Shown here piece by piece: positions 33,789 to 44,583 of a stretch of DNA of 64,000 bases. Under the pieces are notes generated by a model. That model saw nothing but the letters and a program-made list of their open reading frames with translations. It searched no databases and was not told where the DNA came from. The stretch lies in the NCBI GenBank assembly GCA_017163975.1, contig JAFFSR010000316.1:1090001-1154000 (forward strand), in the 5' to 3' direction. Each line of letters starts with the position of its first letter. Within the stretch, counting starts at the first letter, position 1. The DNA is from Anastatus disparis (taxonomy: Eukaryota; Arthropoda; Insecta; Hymenoptera; Eupelmidae). The position numbers and the translations under genes are program-made.

Positions 33789-34373
33789 GAGCAGTCCAGA
33801 TTCGCTGTTCTTGCCTTATATTTGGTCTCCAGTTATTTACTCAAGTATTTATTGCTGTAGTTGTATTGTAAACGGGAAGTTGAGCGCAATAAGTATGCTA
33901 TTATTATAAATATTTATGCGTAGGGTAAAAAAATCCATCGAATTGTTATTGAAAAAAGTAAAGAACGCATAAATATTAGAAACGAAACCTTTTATTTCAA
34001 TATTCTCTACTTTTCTCAAAAACGATGCTGAGGAATTTTTTCTTCTTGTGCACAAATATTGATAATAATACTATTGCGCTCAACTAGTAATTTATAGATA
34101 CAATGATTGATACTTAAGGCGACTACGGAAGTTCGGTTCGATTTCATTTTGTAGTTTACAAATTACTCTTTCAGTTTCTAAAATTTTTTGGATTTTTTAA
34201 TTTTCCACCATTTATTATAATCCGAAGAATGGTGGAAAATTAAAAAATCTGAAAAATTTTAAATATTGAAAAAGTAATTTGTAAACTCAAAAATAAAACC
34301 TAACCTAAAATCCGAAGTCGCCTTAAGCAAATAAGAAAAACTTTATCACACAAGGATAGAAAATCCTGCCTAC
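33789..34373. mobile_element. Family C MITE with a nested MITE
   Basis: It starts GAGCAGTCCAGATTCG (flank CTAA rather than TTAA) and ends near GAAAATCCTGCC. Arms share GAGCGCAATA(A/G) and TTGAGAAAAGTA-type sequence. It is interrupted at 34114 by the 205-bp element below. It recurs at 34936-35520 and inverted at about 35800-36364. Confidence 0.65.
34114..34326. mobile_element. Nested 205-bp TTAA MITE, GGCGACT ends
   Basis: The body is 34118-34322 with TTAA on both sides. Ends GGCGACTACGGAAGTTCGG and CCGAAGTCGCC, with a near-perfect internal fold around AATTTTCCACCATT / AATGGTGGAAAATT. Identical copies lie at 35265-35469 and, inverted, at 35830-36034; these arose by duplication of the region, not by new insertions. 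Confidence 0.85.
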
Positions 34374-35798
34374 TATCAAATATTACTGCAGCAAGCTTTT
34401 GGCAAGATTTAAGAAATATTTTACAAAATATTGCAGGAAACCATACGGAAAGGTATGAGCGTTGTTCGCGGCAAAATTTGGGAAAAATTTCATGAAATAT
34501 TACGAGAAACCTTTCATGAAAGATTGCTACAAGGTTTCTTGAAATGTTGCTGCGAGGTTTTTAGAAATATTTCAACCGGGTTCTAGCGCGGACATATAAA
34601 TGTTGCTGCAATATCTCATAAAAGGTTTCAACGAGGTTTCCAGCAAAATTTGATGAATATTTTATGAAATATTACGAGGTATCTTTTGTTAAAAGTTGCA
34701 GTAAGATTTCTGCAAGGTTCTTGACAAGATTTCTAAGATATCACAAAAAATATTGCTATGTACATTTCGCCAATGGTTATTACCATATTTTTGGCAATCT
34801 TCATAAAATATTCCAGAAAAGCGTTTCACAAAAAGTATCAGCAAAGTTTCATGAATAATTTCAAAATGAAATTGCAGCAAACCTTTCATAAACAGTTTCA
34901 GCAATAATTCCGCAAGTTTTTATAAAAGATTCTAAGAGCAGTCCAGATTCGCTGTTCTTGCCTTATATTTGGTCTCCAGTTATTTACTCAAGTATTTATT
35001 GCTGTAGTTGTATTGTAAACGGGAAGTTGAGCGCAATAAGTATGCTATTATTATAAATATTTATGCGTAGGGTAAAAAAATCCATCGAATTGTTATTGAA
35101 AAAAGTAAAGAACGCATAAATATTAGAAACGAAACCTTTTATTTCAATATTCTCTACTTTTCTCAAAAACGATGCTGAGGAATTTTTTCTTCTTGTGCAC
35201 AAATATTGATAATAATACTATTGCGCTCAACTAGTAATTTATAGATACAATGATTGATACTTAAGGCGACTACGGAAGTTCGGTTCGATTTCATTTTGTA
35301 GTTTACAAATTACTCTTTCAGTTTCTAAAATTTTTTGGATTTTTTAATTTTCCACCATTTATTATAATCCGAAGAATGGTGGAAAATTAAAAAATCTGAA
35401 AAATTTTAAATATTGAAAAAGTAATTTGTAAACTCAAAAATAAAACCTAACCTAAAATCCGAAGTCGCCTTAAGCAAATAAGAAAAACTTTATCACACAA
35501 GGATAGAAAATCCTGCCTACTATCAAATATTACTGCAGCAAGCTTTTGGCAAGATTTAAGAAATATTTTACAAAATATTGCAGGAAACCATACGGAAAGG
35601 TATGAGCGTTGTTCGCGGCAAAATTTGGGAAAAATTTCATGAAATATTACGAGAAACCTTTCATGAAAGATTGCTACAAGGTTTCTTGAAATGTTGCTGC
35701 GAGGTTTTTAGAAATATTTCAACCGGGTTCTAGCGCGGACATATAAATGTTGCTGCAATATCTCATAAAAGGTTGCTACGAGGTTTTCTGCGAGTGTT

Positions 35799-37502
35799 TT
35801 GTGTGATAAAGTTTTTCTTATTTGCTTAAGGCGACTTCGGATTTTAGGTTAGGTTTTATTTTTGAGTTTACAAATTACTTTTTCAATATTTAAAATTTTT
35901 CAGATTTTTTAATTTTCCACCATTCTTCGGATTATAATAAATGGTGGAAAATTAAAAAATCCAAAAAATTTTAGAAACTGAAAGAGTAATTTGTAAACTA
36001 CAAAATGAAATCGAACCGAACTTCCGTAGTCGCCTTAAGTATCAATCATTGTATCTATAAATTACTAGTTGAGCGCAATAGTATTATTATCAATATTTGT
36101 GCACAAGAAGAAAAAATTCCTCAGCATCGTTTTTGAGAAAAGTAGAGAATATTGAAATAAAAGGTTTCGTTTCTAATATTTATGCGTTCTTTACTTTTTT
36201 CAATAACAATTCGATGGATTTTTTTACCCTACGCATAAATATTTATAATAATAGCATACTTATTGCGCTCAACTTCCCGTTTACAATACAACTACAGCAA
36301 TAAATACTTGAGTAAATAACTGGAGACCAAATATAAGGCAAGAACAGCGAATCTGGACTGCTCTTAGAATCTTTTATAAAACTTGCGGAATTATTGCTGA
36401 AACTGTTTATGAAAGGTTTGCTGCAATTTCATTTTGAAATTATTCATGAAACTTTGCTGATACTTTTTGTGAAACGCTTTTCTGGAATATTTTATGAAGA
36501 TTGCCAAAAATATGGTAATAACCATTGGCGAAATGTACATAGCAATATTTTTTGTGATATCTTAGAAATCTTGTCAAGAACCTTGCAGAAATCTTACTGC
36601 AACTTTTTAACAAAAGATACCTCGTAATATTTCATAAAATATTCATCAAATTTTGCTGGAAAACCTCGTTGAAACCTTTCATAAAAAGTATCTTGCAATA
36701 TTTCGTAAAATGTTTCTAAAATCTTGCACGAACCTTGCTGCAACCTTTCATCAAAGGTCTCTTGCGATATTTCGTAAAATGTTCCCCAAATCTTGCTAGG
36801 AACCTCACTTAAACCTTTTATGAAAGGTTTCTTGCAATATTTCATAAAATGTTTCTGAAATCTTGCAGGAACCTCGCTGCAATCTTTCATGAAAGGTTTC
36901 TTGTAATATTTCATGAAATGTTTTATAAAACCTTGCAGAAACCTCGCTGCAACCTTTCATGAAAGGTTCCTTGCAATATTGCTTGAATTATTTTCTGTAA
37001 CCTTGTAGCAAGTTTGCAGCAATATCACACTGAAACGTTTCATGAAACCTCTTAGCAATGTTAAGACAAGATTGCTGCAATCTTGTGACAATATTTCAGC
37101 ACAATATTCCAGTGAAAGTTTCACTGCAATATTTCATGCTGTGTGGGTTGCTGCAAAGTTTCGAAACTTTCATGAAACCTTGCAGCAACCTTGCAGTAAT
37201 CTTTCATGCTGTGTGGGTATCGTTACTAGAGAACGCAATAAAGCCAACCATGTTTTTTTCTCAGTGTAATACGTATCATTAACCAACTGTAATCAGTTTA
37301 TGTAAATGATAATTGAGGGTGTGGAAACGAAAAGGGCTTATAGCCAATGTTATTTAAATGGGCTATAAGCCCTTTTCGTTTCCAGGTCCTCAATTGTAGA
37401 CAGTTGCCTAGAGCAGTTGTCTTAAGAGGATATCGTAGTTCTGCTCCTCCTAATAATATTTTTATTCAAAGTTCATGAGTAAACAGTGCGTCAAATCAAA
37501 TT
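35799..37502. repeat. Inverted duplication, right arm
   Basis: Reverse complement of 32651-34353. It contains mirrored copies of the 205-bp MITE, the family C MITE, the GCAAGGTTTC repeats, the CACTGAGAAAAAAA tip (ending 37266) and the 87-bp hairpin (37311-37397). The unpaired spacer between the arms is 34354-35798, which holds the second tandem unit. Confidence 0.9.
37311..37397. mobile_element. 87-bp hairpin, copy 2 (inverted)
   Basis: Mirror copy of 32757-32843, carried by the inverted duplication. Confidence 0.8.
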
Positions 37503-38300
37503 TATATTAGTAGCATTTACTAGACTGAACGTAGTAGGAATTTCTACAGTCTTTATTAGTATTTTATTTACTTTTTTTAAGATATACTAACCAAAGTTTT
37601 AAGACTTTAAAGTCTCGTTTTGAGTCTTCTAGGCTTTTATTATAATTAAATATTCTTATTTCATCTACTTTCGTTTGTAGATTATAACAATATGCAAATT
37701 AATAGTATAATTTATTATATAGATTTTGAGGTTAAGATCTATTCATCATGTGCTACTGAATGCCGACCAGAGAATCTAGTTGTATTTACTATGTTACCGT
37801 AGTAAACGAGAGAAACAGTACATTGGTTAAGCTCATCGGTCTTAACGTAGTAAAGCCAACTATGTTTTTTTCTCAGTGTAGATAAGATTATGTTAATAAA
37901 AAGGAAAAAAAATAAGGAATTAATAAATAAAATAAATCTTGAGTTTTTAAATCTAATATCTTAACGTACTTATATTTGATTATAAGAGTGTCACAAATAT
38001 TTTATAAATCAACTAAAATTTTAAGGCCCAAGCTTACGCGAAGACCGACCTTCTTTATTGTATCATCTATTAATCCTTAGCCGACACACTTCTGTCGCCA
38101 ATCATAGCCGACACATTGGGGCGTTTTTTACCCCAGCCACATAATCGTCTATTTCAAGTGAACTAAGCTGTTTTTCATCGTAAAAAAAATCACAGTTGTA
38201 CATTAACTACCCCTTTTTAAGATAATATGAATGCGATGCCAAAAATCTTATCTTATATTATATTAAAGTGAAACCACTTTTTTCTCCGATTCTCCAGTTC
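37503..38300. other. AT-rich spacer with one CACTGAGAAAAAAA tip
   Basis: TAAAGCCAACTATGTTTTTTTCTCAGTGTA ends at about 37881 and matches the tip at 37240-37268 beyond the terminal 14 bases. Its partner end was not located. No gene was recognised. Confidence 0.45.
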
Positions 38301-38324
38301 TCCGATTCTCCGCATTTTTTAAAT

Positions 38325-39045
38325 GTGTCTTTCTTGGGCCTTATATTTTCTTGGGCCTTATATTTTCTTGGGCCTTATATTTTCTTGGGCCTTTTATTTT
38401 CTTGGGCCTTTTATTTTCTTGGGCCTTATATTTTCTTGGGCTTTAAATTTTCTTGAGCATTATAATTTTCTTGGGCCTTGTCATTTTTTGGACTCAATAT
38501 TTTTTTGGGCCTAATATTTTTTTGGACTCAATTTTTTTTTGGGCCCAATATTTTTTCGGTCTCTATATTTTTTGGGCCTTATATTTTTTGGGCCTTATAT
38601 TTTATTGAGCCTTATATTTTCTTGGGCCTTATAATTTTTTGGACTCAATATTGTTTTGGGCGCAATATTTTTTCTGTCTCAATATTTTTTGGCCCTTATT
38701 TTTTTTGGGCCTTATATTTTATTGAGCCTTATATTTTCTTGGGCCTTATATTTTTTTGGGCCTCATATTTTATTGAGCCTTATACTTTCTTGAGCCTTAT
38801 ATTTTTTTGGGCCTTATAATTTTTTGGACTCAATATTTTTTTGGGCTCAATATTTTTTCGGTCTCTATATTTTTTGAGCCTTATATTTTATTGAGCCTAA
38901 TACTTTCTTGGGCCTTATAATTTTTTGGACTTAATATTTTTTTGGACCCAATATTTTTTCGGTCTCTATTTTTTTTGGGCCTTATATTTTCTTGGACCTT
39001 ATATTTTCTTGGGCTTTATATTTTTTTGAATCCTACATTTTTTTG
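38325..39045. repeat. 17-bp minisatellite, CTTGGGCCTTATATTTT
   Basis: About forty variant copies of a 17-bp unit. The first copies are nearly pure; later ones mix variants GGACTCAATATTTTTTT and GGTCTCTATATTTTTT, arranged in a higher-order pattern. Since 17 is not a multiple of 3, all frames drift through the same hydrophobic residues (Phe, Leu, Trp, Ile); those frames are not genes. Confidence 0.9.
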
Positions 39046-39214
39046 GTCAGTATCTTTTCTAACGTAGCGTTTCATCGAAGCCTGTATACTTTTACATTGG
39101 ATTCTTCAGTGGAGCGTATTTTTATGTTTTATACAGGCTCCGCTCCAGACGCTATAATATTTTTTTTTATTTCAAATGCAATGTTTTAACGTCTCATTCT
39201 TACACTAGACATTG

Positions 39215-39515
39215 CAAATCTAATAGCACATCTCCATATGCAGCTGACTTAACAGCATATCCTCATATGCAGCCGATTTAACAGAGCATCCCAATACGCA
39301 GCCGATTCAACAACGCATCCCAATATGCAGCCGATTCAACAGCGCATCCCAATATGCAGCCGATTCAACAGCGCATCCCAATATGCAGCCGATTCAACAG
39401 CGCATCCCCATATGCAGCCGATTCAACAGCGCATCCCCATATGCAGCCGATTCAACAGCGCATTCCCTAATGGAGTCGATTTAATAGCGTATCCTCGTAT
39501 GCAGCCAATTCAACA
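39215..39515. repeat. 29-bp minisatellite, GCCGATTCAACAGCGCATCC
   Basis: About ten units with a 29-bp period (for example 39301, 39330, 39359). The central copies are almost identical and the outer ones degenerate on both sides, the usual pattern of an array homogenised from its centre. Confidence 0.9.
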
Positions 39516-39608
39516 TCATATTAAACTATTTTAAAAGCGTCAGTTGATATTTATTTTTATTAAATATCATATATTTTATTATATTTCGAGTTCAACTATT
39601 AACACAAT

Positions 39609-40263
39609 CTAAAACATAAATATAAAATACATATTGACATATTCTTTATAATATCTCTTTATAAACAATGTTTTTGTATATATTGTGTTCTGATCATTTT
39701 TATTTTCTCCGTTGACAATAGCGTAGTCACCTAAAAATAATTTTAAATTGTTTTTGAATTTCGTCCTTGAAAGAGCAACATATATTTGCCCTTGACTGAA
39801 AACTGGTGACAGCAAATAAACACCAACTTTTTCATAAGATTGTCCTTGTGATTTATTAATAGTCATTGCAAATCCAAATCTAATAGGGAACTCTTTTCGT
39901 TGCATATTGAATGGAATTTCTTCCGTAGATGGAGATAAATTTATTCTTGGAATGAAAACTAATTTACCTTTGTTTTGACCAGTTGCTAATTCTGCTTGAA
40001 TGGAATATTTAAGCAGTTTTTCTACTATCAACCTTGTTCCATTACAAAGTCCCTTATTGACATTTACATTTCTTAAAAGTATAATGATAGCCCCTACTTT
40101 TAAATGTAATTTATGTAGTGGAAGTCCATTAGGAGTTAACTTATTTAAAAATTCTGTAGGTAACATAATATTTAAATTTTCTTTGTTATCATCTTCAGCA
40201 GTATCAATACTCAAATATTCAACATGGTTTCCTTCCATTAAATTCAAAACATTATTATTTAAA
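39609..40263 (-). pseudogene. Helitron Rep/helicase, C-terminal helicase fragment
   Basis: About 215 residues of the Pif1-type helicase domain of a Helitron, the replication-like enzyme that unwinds and moves rolling-circle transposons. Recognisable in order: VLNLMEGNHVEYLSIDT, LPTEFLNKLTPNGLPLHKL, KVGAIIILLRNVNVNKGLCN, GTRLIVEKL, VFIPRINLSP, FPIRFGFAMTINKSQGQSYE (helicase motif with TINKSQGQ), VGVYL, FSQGQIYVALSRTK. All belong to the C-terminal third. The frame stays open from 40263 to its natural stop at 39609, with no internal breaks, but everything upstream (Rep domain, Walker A/B) is missing because the PLE begins at about 40259. No Helitron 3' hairpin with CTRR end was found downstream. 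Confidence 0.9.
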
Positions 40264-41227
40264 ACAAATTATTATTTTTTCTTAAACATTTATTGTTGCA
40301 ACGTTCCTGGTTTTGAAAAGTTTGGAAAAACGTTTGTTGTCAATTTTTAATAATTCTAAGATTCCTTTTGGTGAAATTATTTTAATAACTAAGTTTTTGT
40401 TTGATAATACATATTTTAAGTTTGATAATGTAATTTATAAACAGATTTTTGGTACTCCTATGGGTTCTCCTATTTCTCCTTTGTTTGCTGACTTAGTTAT
40501 GGAGGATTTGGAATTGGATTGTTGGAAATCTTTAAAAGAAACATTTAATATTGTTCCTCTTTTTTATTATCGTTATGTTGATGATTTAATTTTGTGTATT
40601 CATAAAAATGATGTTGAGATGGTATTAAATACGTTTAATAATTATAATTCAAATTTGAAATTTACTCATGAGTTGGAAATTGACAACAGAATTAATTTTC
40701 TGGATATTACTCTTTTTAAGGACAATAATGTTTTAATTACTGATTGGTATCAAAAGCCCACTAACTCTAACCGAATTTTAAATTTTAATTCTTTCCATTC
40801 TATACAATTAAAGCGTAATATAGTATATAATTTGGTCGATCGTGCTATCAATTTAGCAGATGATAGATTTAAAGAAAAAAATTTGAATTATATAAAGTCG
40901 TTACTGTATCATAATGATTATCCTTTTGTTTTTGTTGATCAATGTATTAAGAGTAGAATTCGTAAATATAAATTTGAAAAAAATAATATTATTATAGATA
41001 AAGATAAAAATATAAATAATAAAGAGTTGTGTTGCGTTTCGATTCCATATATCCCTCGTCTTTATAATCAATGTAAGAAAACTTTAAAAAATTTTAATGT
41101 AAATACTGTACCGTTATTCAATAGAAAATTGAACAGTATTATAAAGTTAGGTAAGGATAAAATGGGAAAAATAGATAACACTGGTATTGTATATAAGTTT
41201 AATTGTAAGATGTGTTCAGCTTGTTAT

Positions 41228-44200
41228 ATATAGTCCAGTAGAATTAGACTTTTTGCATGACTTAATTAGTAACAGGCAACTGAAGTGAAAAATGAGTTCA
41301 TTAGGTCAAAAGATATTCAAATTTAGAAAGACCCTCAAAATTTGGGCTGGCATATTTTTTTAAACAACGTTTTTATGTAAAAAATTGTGAAAAATCGATG
41401 TTTTTTGGATCTAGCGCTTTTCGTTTTTTAATAGGGTATATGAAATTTATAATACTTATAAAGGTCTTCAAGGCGAATAGTTTAAGCCCTATTACATTAA
41501 ATTTCGTTAATAATTTATTTAAATAATCGCAAAAATATAGTCAAAAATCGTTAAATGTTTAAAATTTTTTATTCCATAAAAAAAGAGCTACATGCTTGTA
41601 ACTTTGTAAAAAGTTGCCTTCTATCATCCTTAAGTTCCCATAATTTTTTCAGCAAAAAATATTAATTTGTTTATGAGATATTCAATTTGTTCACTAAAAA
41701 GAGGTAAAATGTAGGCCTCAAATGGACCCTATTGCGGTCATTTTAGAAAGAAATGACCATTGTCATTTATGCTTTTTGACACTTATATTTAGTGAAAATA
41801 AAAAGTTTGATTGACATTTTAATTATTTTCGCTGTTTAAATGGCGATCGAAAAAAAAAATTTTTTTTCTTAATTGTTTTTTAAATTTATATATGAAAAAA
41901 TAAAAATATTTAAATGCAACTTTTTTATTCTTGTTGCTTGAATTTTAACGCTTATTTAAAAAAAAAACGTTATTCTGTGATAATTAGGAGCTGAGATAAT
42001 TTTTTTTTTTTTTTAAATTCGCCATTTGTTTATTTACAAAGATTAAGAAATGAAATTTTAATGACAGATCCTTTAATACTTGAACTTTGATATAAGATCA
42101 TTTCTGATATTAAAATCAGTTTTTTAAAACCTTAAAAGATTGTCTTTAAGTATGTATAGTTTCAATTATTTTTGAAGAGGGGAGGAACGCGTCATCTTTC
42201 GCAAGTACAGAAAAAATTTTTTCGATTACTTCAAATTTGTCTTGTGAAAAAATTTTCTATATCTCAGTGAAATATTAACCGATTTTGATGTTTCTTTTTT
42301 TAATCTGGGGAAGCGCGAGATAATATTAACAGTCGTTATACTTGTTTAATGATATAAATAAATTAATTTGTTATAAACAATAACAAAAAATATATGCATA
42401 TTTTTTTTTCATTTTTTATATACTTGTCATGGTTATTTTTATAATTTAATAATTAAGTTTCATTTCTTTTATGAAAAAATTAGATTATTATCTTTTTTAC
42501 AGGCTAATAATTAATACAAACATTGCACTTATCATAAAAATCCTGACATTATTAAAAAAAAGCTTCTGACCTTGAATATTCAACGAATTTAACGTTTCTT
42601 TTTTTGATCTGGGGTCGTGCGAGATAATGTTAAGTACCGTCATTTTTGTTTTATTTAGCAAAACAAATTAATTTATTATAAACAATATATATGAAAAAAA
42701 TAATTTATTTCATATTTTACGTTAATGGAACGTTCGTATTAATAATTTTATGAAACATAATATCTTTTTCTCTAAAAAATTTAATTATTTTCTTTTTTAA
42801 ACAATATTATTAATAAAAACGTATCTCTTATCATAAAAGCCTTCACATTATTTTTACTAATGTCAGGATTTTTATGATAAGATCAATGTTTGTATTAATT
42901 ATTAGCCTGTAAAAAAGATAATAATCTAATTTTTTCATAAAAGAAATGAAACTTATTTATTAAATTATAAAAATAAACATGACAAGTATATAAAAAATGA
43001 AAAAAAATATGCATATATTTTTTGTTATTGTTTATAACAAATTAATTTATTTATATCATTAAACAAGTATAACGACTGTTAATATTATCTCGCGCTACCC
43101 CAGATTAAAAAAAGAAACATCAAAATCGGTTAATATTTCACTGAGATATAGAAAATTTTTTCACAAGACAAATTTGAAGTAATCGAAAAAATTTTTTCTG
43201 TACTTGCGAAAGATGACGCGTTCCTCCCCTCTTCAAAAAGAATTGAAACTATACATACTTAAAGACAATCTTTTAAGGTTTTAAAAAACTGATTTTAATA
43301 TCAGAAATGATCTTATATCAAAGTTTAAGAGGAGGCCGTATAGTTCTGTCCTTGTCTAATCTAAATTTTCGTTATTATGGCTAAATTAAATATTTTTATA
43401 CAAAAGTAAGGGCAGAGCCCAATAGATTTAAGGATGAGCAGACGATTCTATTCTATGAAAAAATATAAAATTTTCATTAGTTTTCGAGTGAAGTCTGAAA
43501 CGGAAAAAGAGTTAAATTTGATTGAAGTGTTCAACTCTTTTTCCGTTTCAGACTTCACTCGAAAACTAATGAAAATTTTATATTTTTTAATAGAATAGAA
43601 TCGTCTATTCATCCTTAAATCTATTGGGCTCTGCCCTTACTTTTGTATAAAAATATTTAGTTTACTAATTATAACGAAAATTAAGATTAGACAAGGACAG
43701 AACTATACGGCCGCCTCTTAAGTATTAAAGGATCTGTCATTAAAATTTCATTTCTTAATCTTTGTAAATAAACAAATGGCGAATTTAAAAAAAAAAAAAA
43801 TTATCTCAGCTCCTAATTATCACAGAATAACGTTTTTTTTTTAAATAAGCGTTAAAATTTAAGCAACAAGAATAAAAAAGTTGCATTTAAATATTTTTAT
43901 TTTTTCATATATAAATTTAAAAAACAATTAAGAAAAAAAATTTTTTTTTTTCGATCGCCATTTAAACAGCGAAAATAATTAAAATGTCAATCAAACTTTT
44001 TATTTTCACTAAATATAAGTGTCAAAAAGCATAAATGACAATGATCATTTCTTTCTAAAATGACCGCAATAGGGTCCATTTGAGGCCTACATTTTACCTC
44101 TTTTTAGTGAACAAATTGAATATCTCATAAACAAATTAATATTTTTTGCTGAAAAAATTATGGGAACTTAAGGATGATAGAAGGCAACTTTTTACAAAGT

Positions 44201-44583
44201 TACAAGCATGTAGCTCTTTTTTTTATGGAATAAAAAATTTTGAACATTTAACGATTTTTGACTATATTTTTGCGATTATTTAAATAAATTATTAACGAAA
44301 TTTAACGTAATAGGGCTTAAACTATTCGCCTTGAAGACCTTTATAAGTATTATAAATTTCATATACCCTATTAAAAAACGAAAAGCGCTAGATCCAAAAA
44401 ACATCGATTTTTCACAATTTTTTACATAAAAACGTTGTTTAAAAAAATATGCCAGCCCAAATTTTGAGGGTCTTTCTAAATTTTAATATCTTTTGACCTA
44501 ATGAACTCATTTTTCACTTCAGTTGCCTGTTACTAATTAAGTCAAATTTTAAGGTTTTTTGAGCTAATTCTACTGGACTAATA
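41228..44583. mobile_element. 3.35 kb foldback transposon, ATA target duplication
   Basis: The body is 41231-44580, starting TAGTCCAGTAGAATTAG and ending with its exact complement, flanked by ATA (41228-41230 and 44581-44583). The left arm 41231-42555 pairs almost perfectly with the right arm 42857-44580 once the nested MITE is removed. A loop of about 300 bp (42556-42856) contains a diverged partial repeat of arm sequence (GATCTGGGGTCGTGCGAGAT against AATCTGGGGAAGCGCGAGAT). No coding frame was recognised; it is non-autonomous. A 3-bp target duplication fits several superfamilies, so none is assigned. Confidence 0.9.
43325..43721. mobile_element. Nested TTAA palindromic MITE (family B)
   Basis: The body is 43329-43717 with TTAA on both sides. 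Ends GAGGAGGCCGTATAG and CTATACGGCCGCCTC. The arms pair around TTTCCGTTTCAGACTTCACTCG. It sits in the right arm of the foldback transposon; the left arm (about 42085) shows the unoccupied site as TCAA. The truncated copy at 20880 belongs to the same family. Confidence 0.9.

Larger units (their letters stand above)
32651..34353. repeat. Inverted duplication, left arm (1.70 kb)
   Basis: Paired base for base with 35799-37502 (coordinates sum to about 70152-70153 throughout, shifting by only one or two). Includes a CACTGAGAAAAAAA tip at 32887, low-copy GCAAGGTTTC/ATGAAATATT repeats at 32940-33530, and MITEs. Open frames inside are side effects of the GCAAGGTTTCATGAAA repeats and recur identically in each copy. 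Very little divergence between arms is visible. Confidence 0.9.
33474..35767. repeat. 1147-bp tandem duplication
   Basis: Unit 1 is about 33474-34620 and unit 2 about 34621-35767. Every landmark recurs 1147 bp downstream, and all frames are identical in sequence and length. Only the first unit falls within the left arm of the inverted duplication; the right arm has one unit. Confidence 0.95.

Noticed and set aside
32871..37282. Pairs of identical frames repeated three times
   Set aside because: They reflect the tandem and inverted duplication of non-coding GCAAGGTTTCATGAAA repeats, not a gene family.
38268..39189. Hydrophobic frames up to 113 codons (Phe-Leu-Gly-Trp repeats) that look like membrane proteins
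   Set aside because: They arise from the 17-bp minisatellite; three frames give the same repeat and no start or family is convincing.
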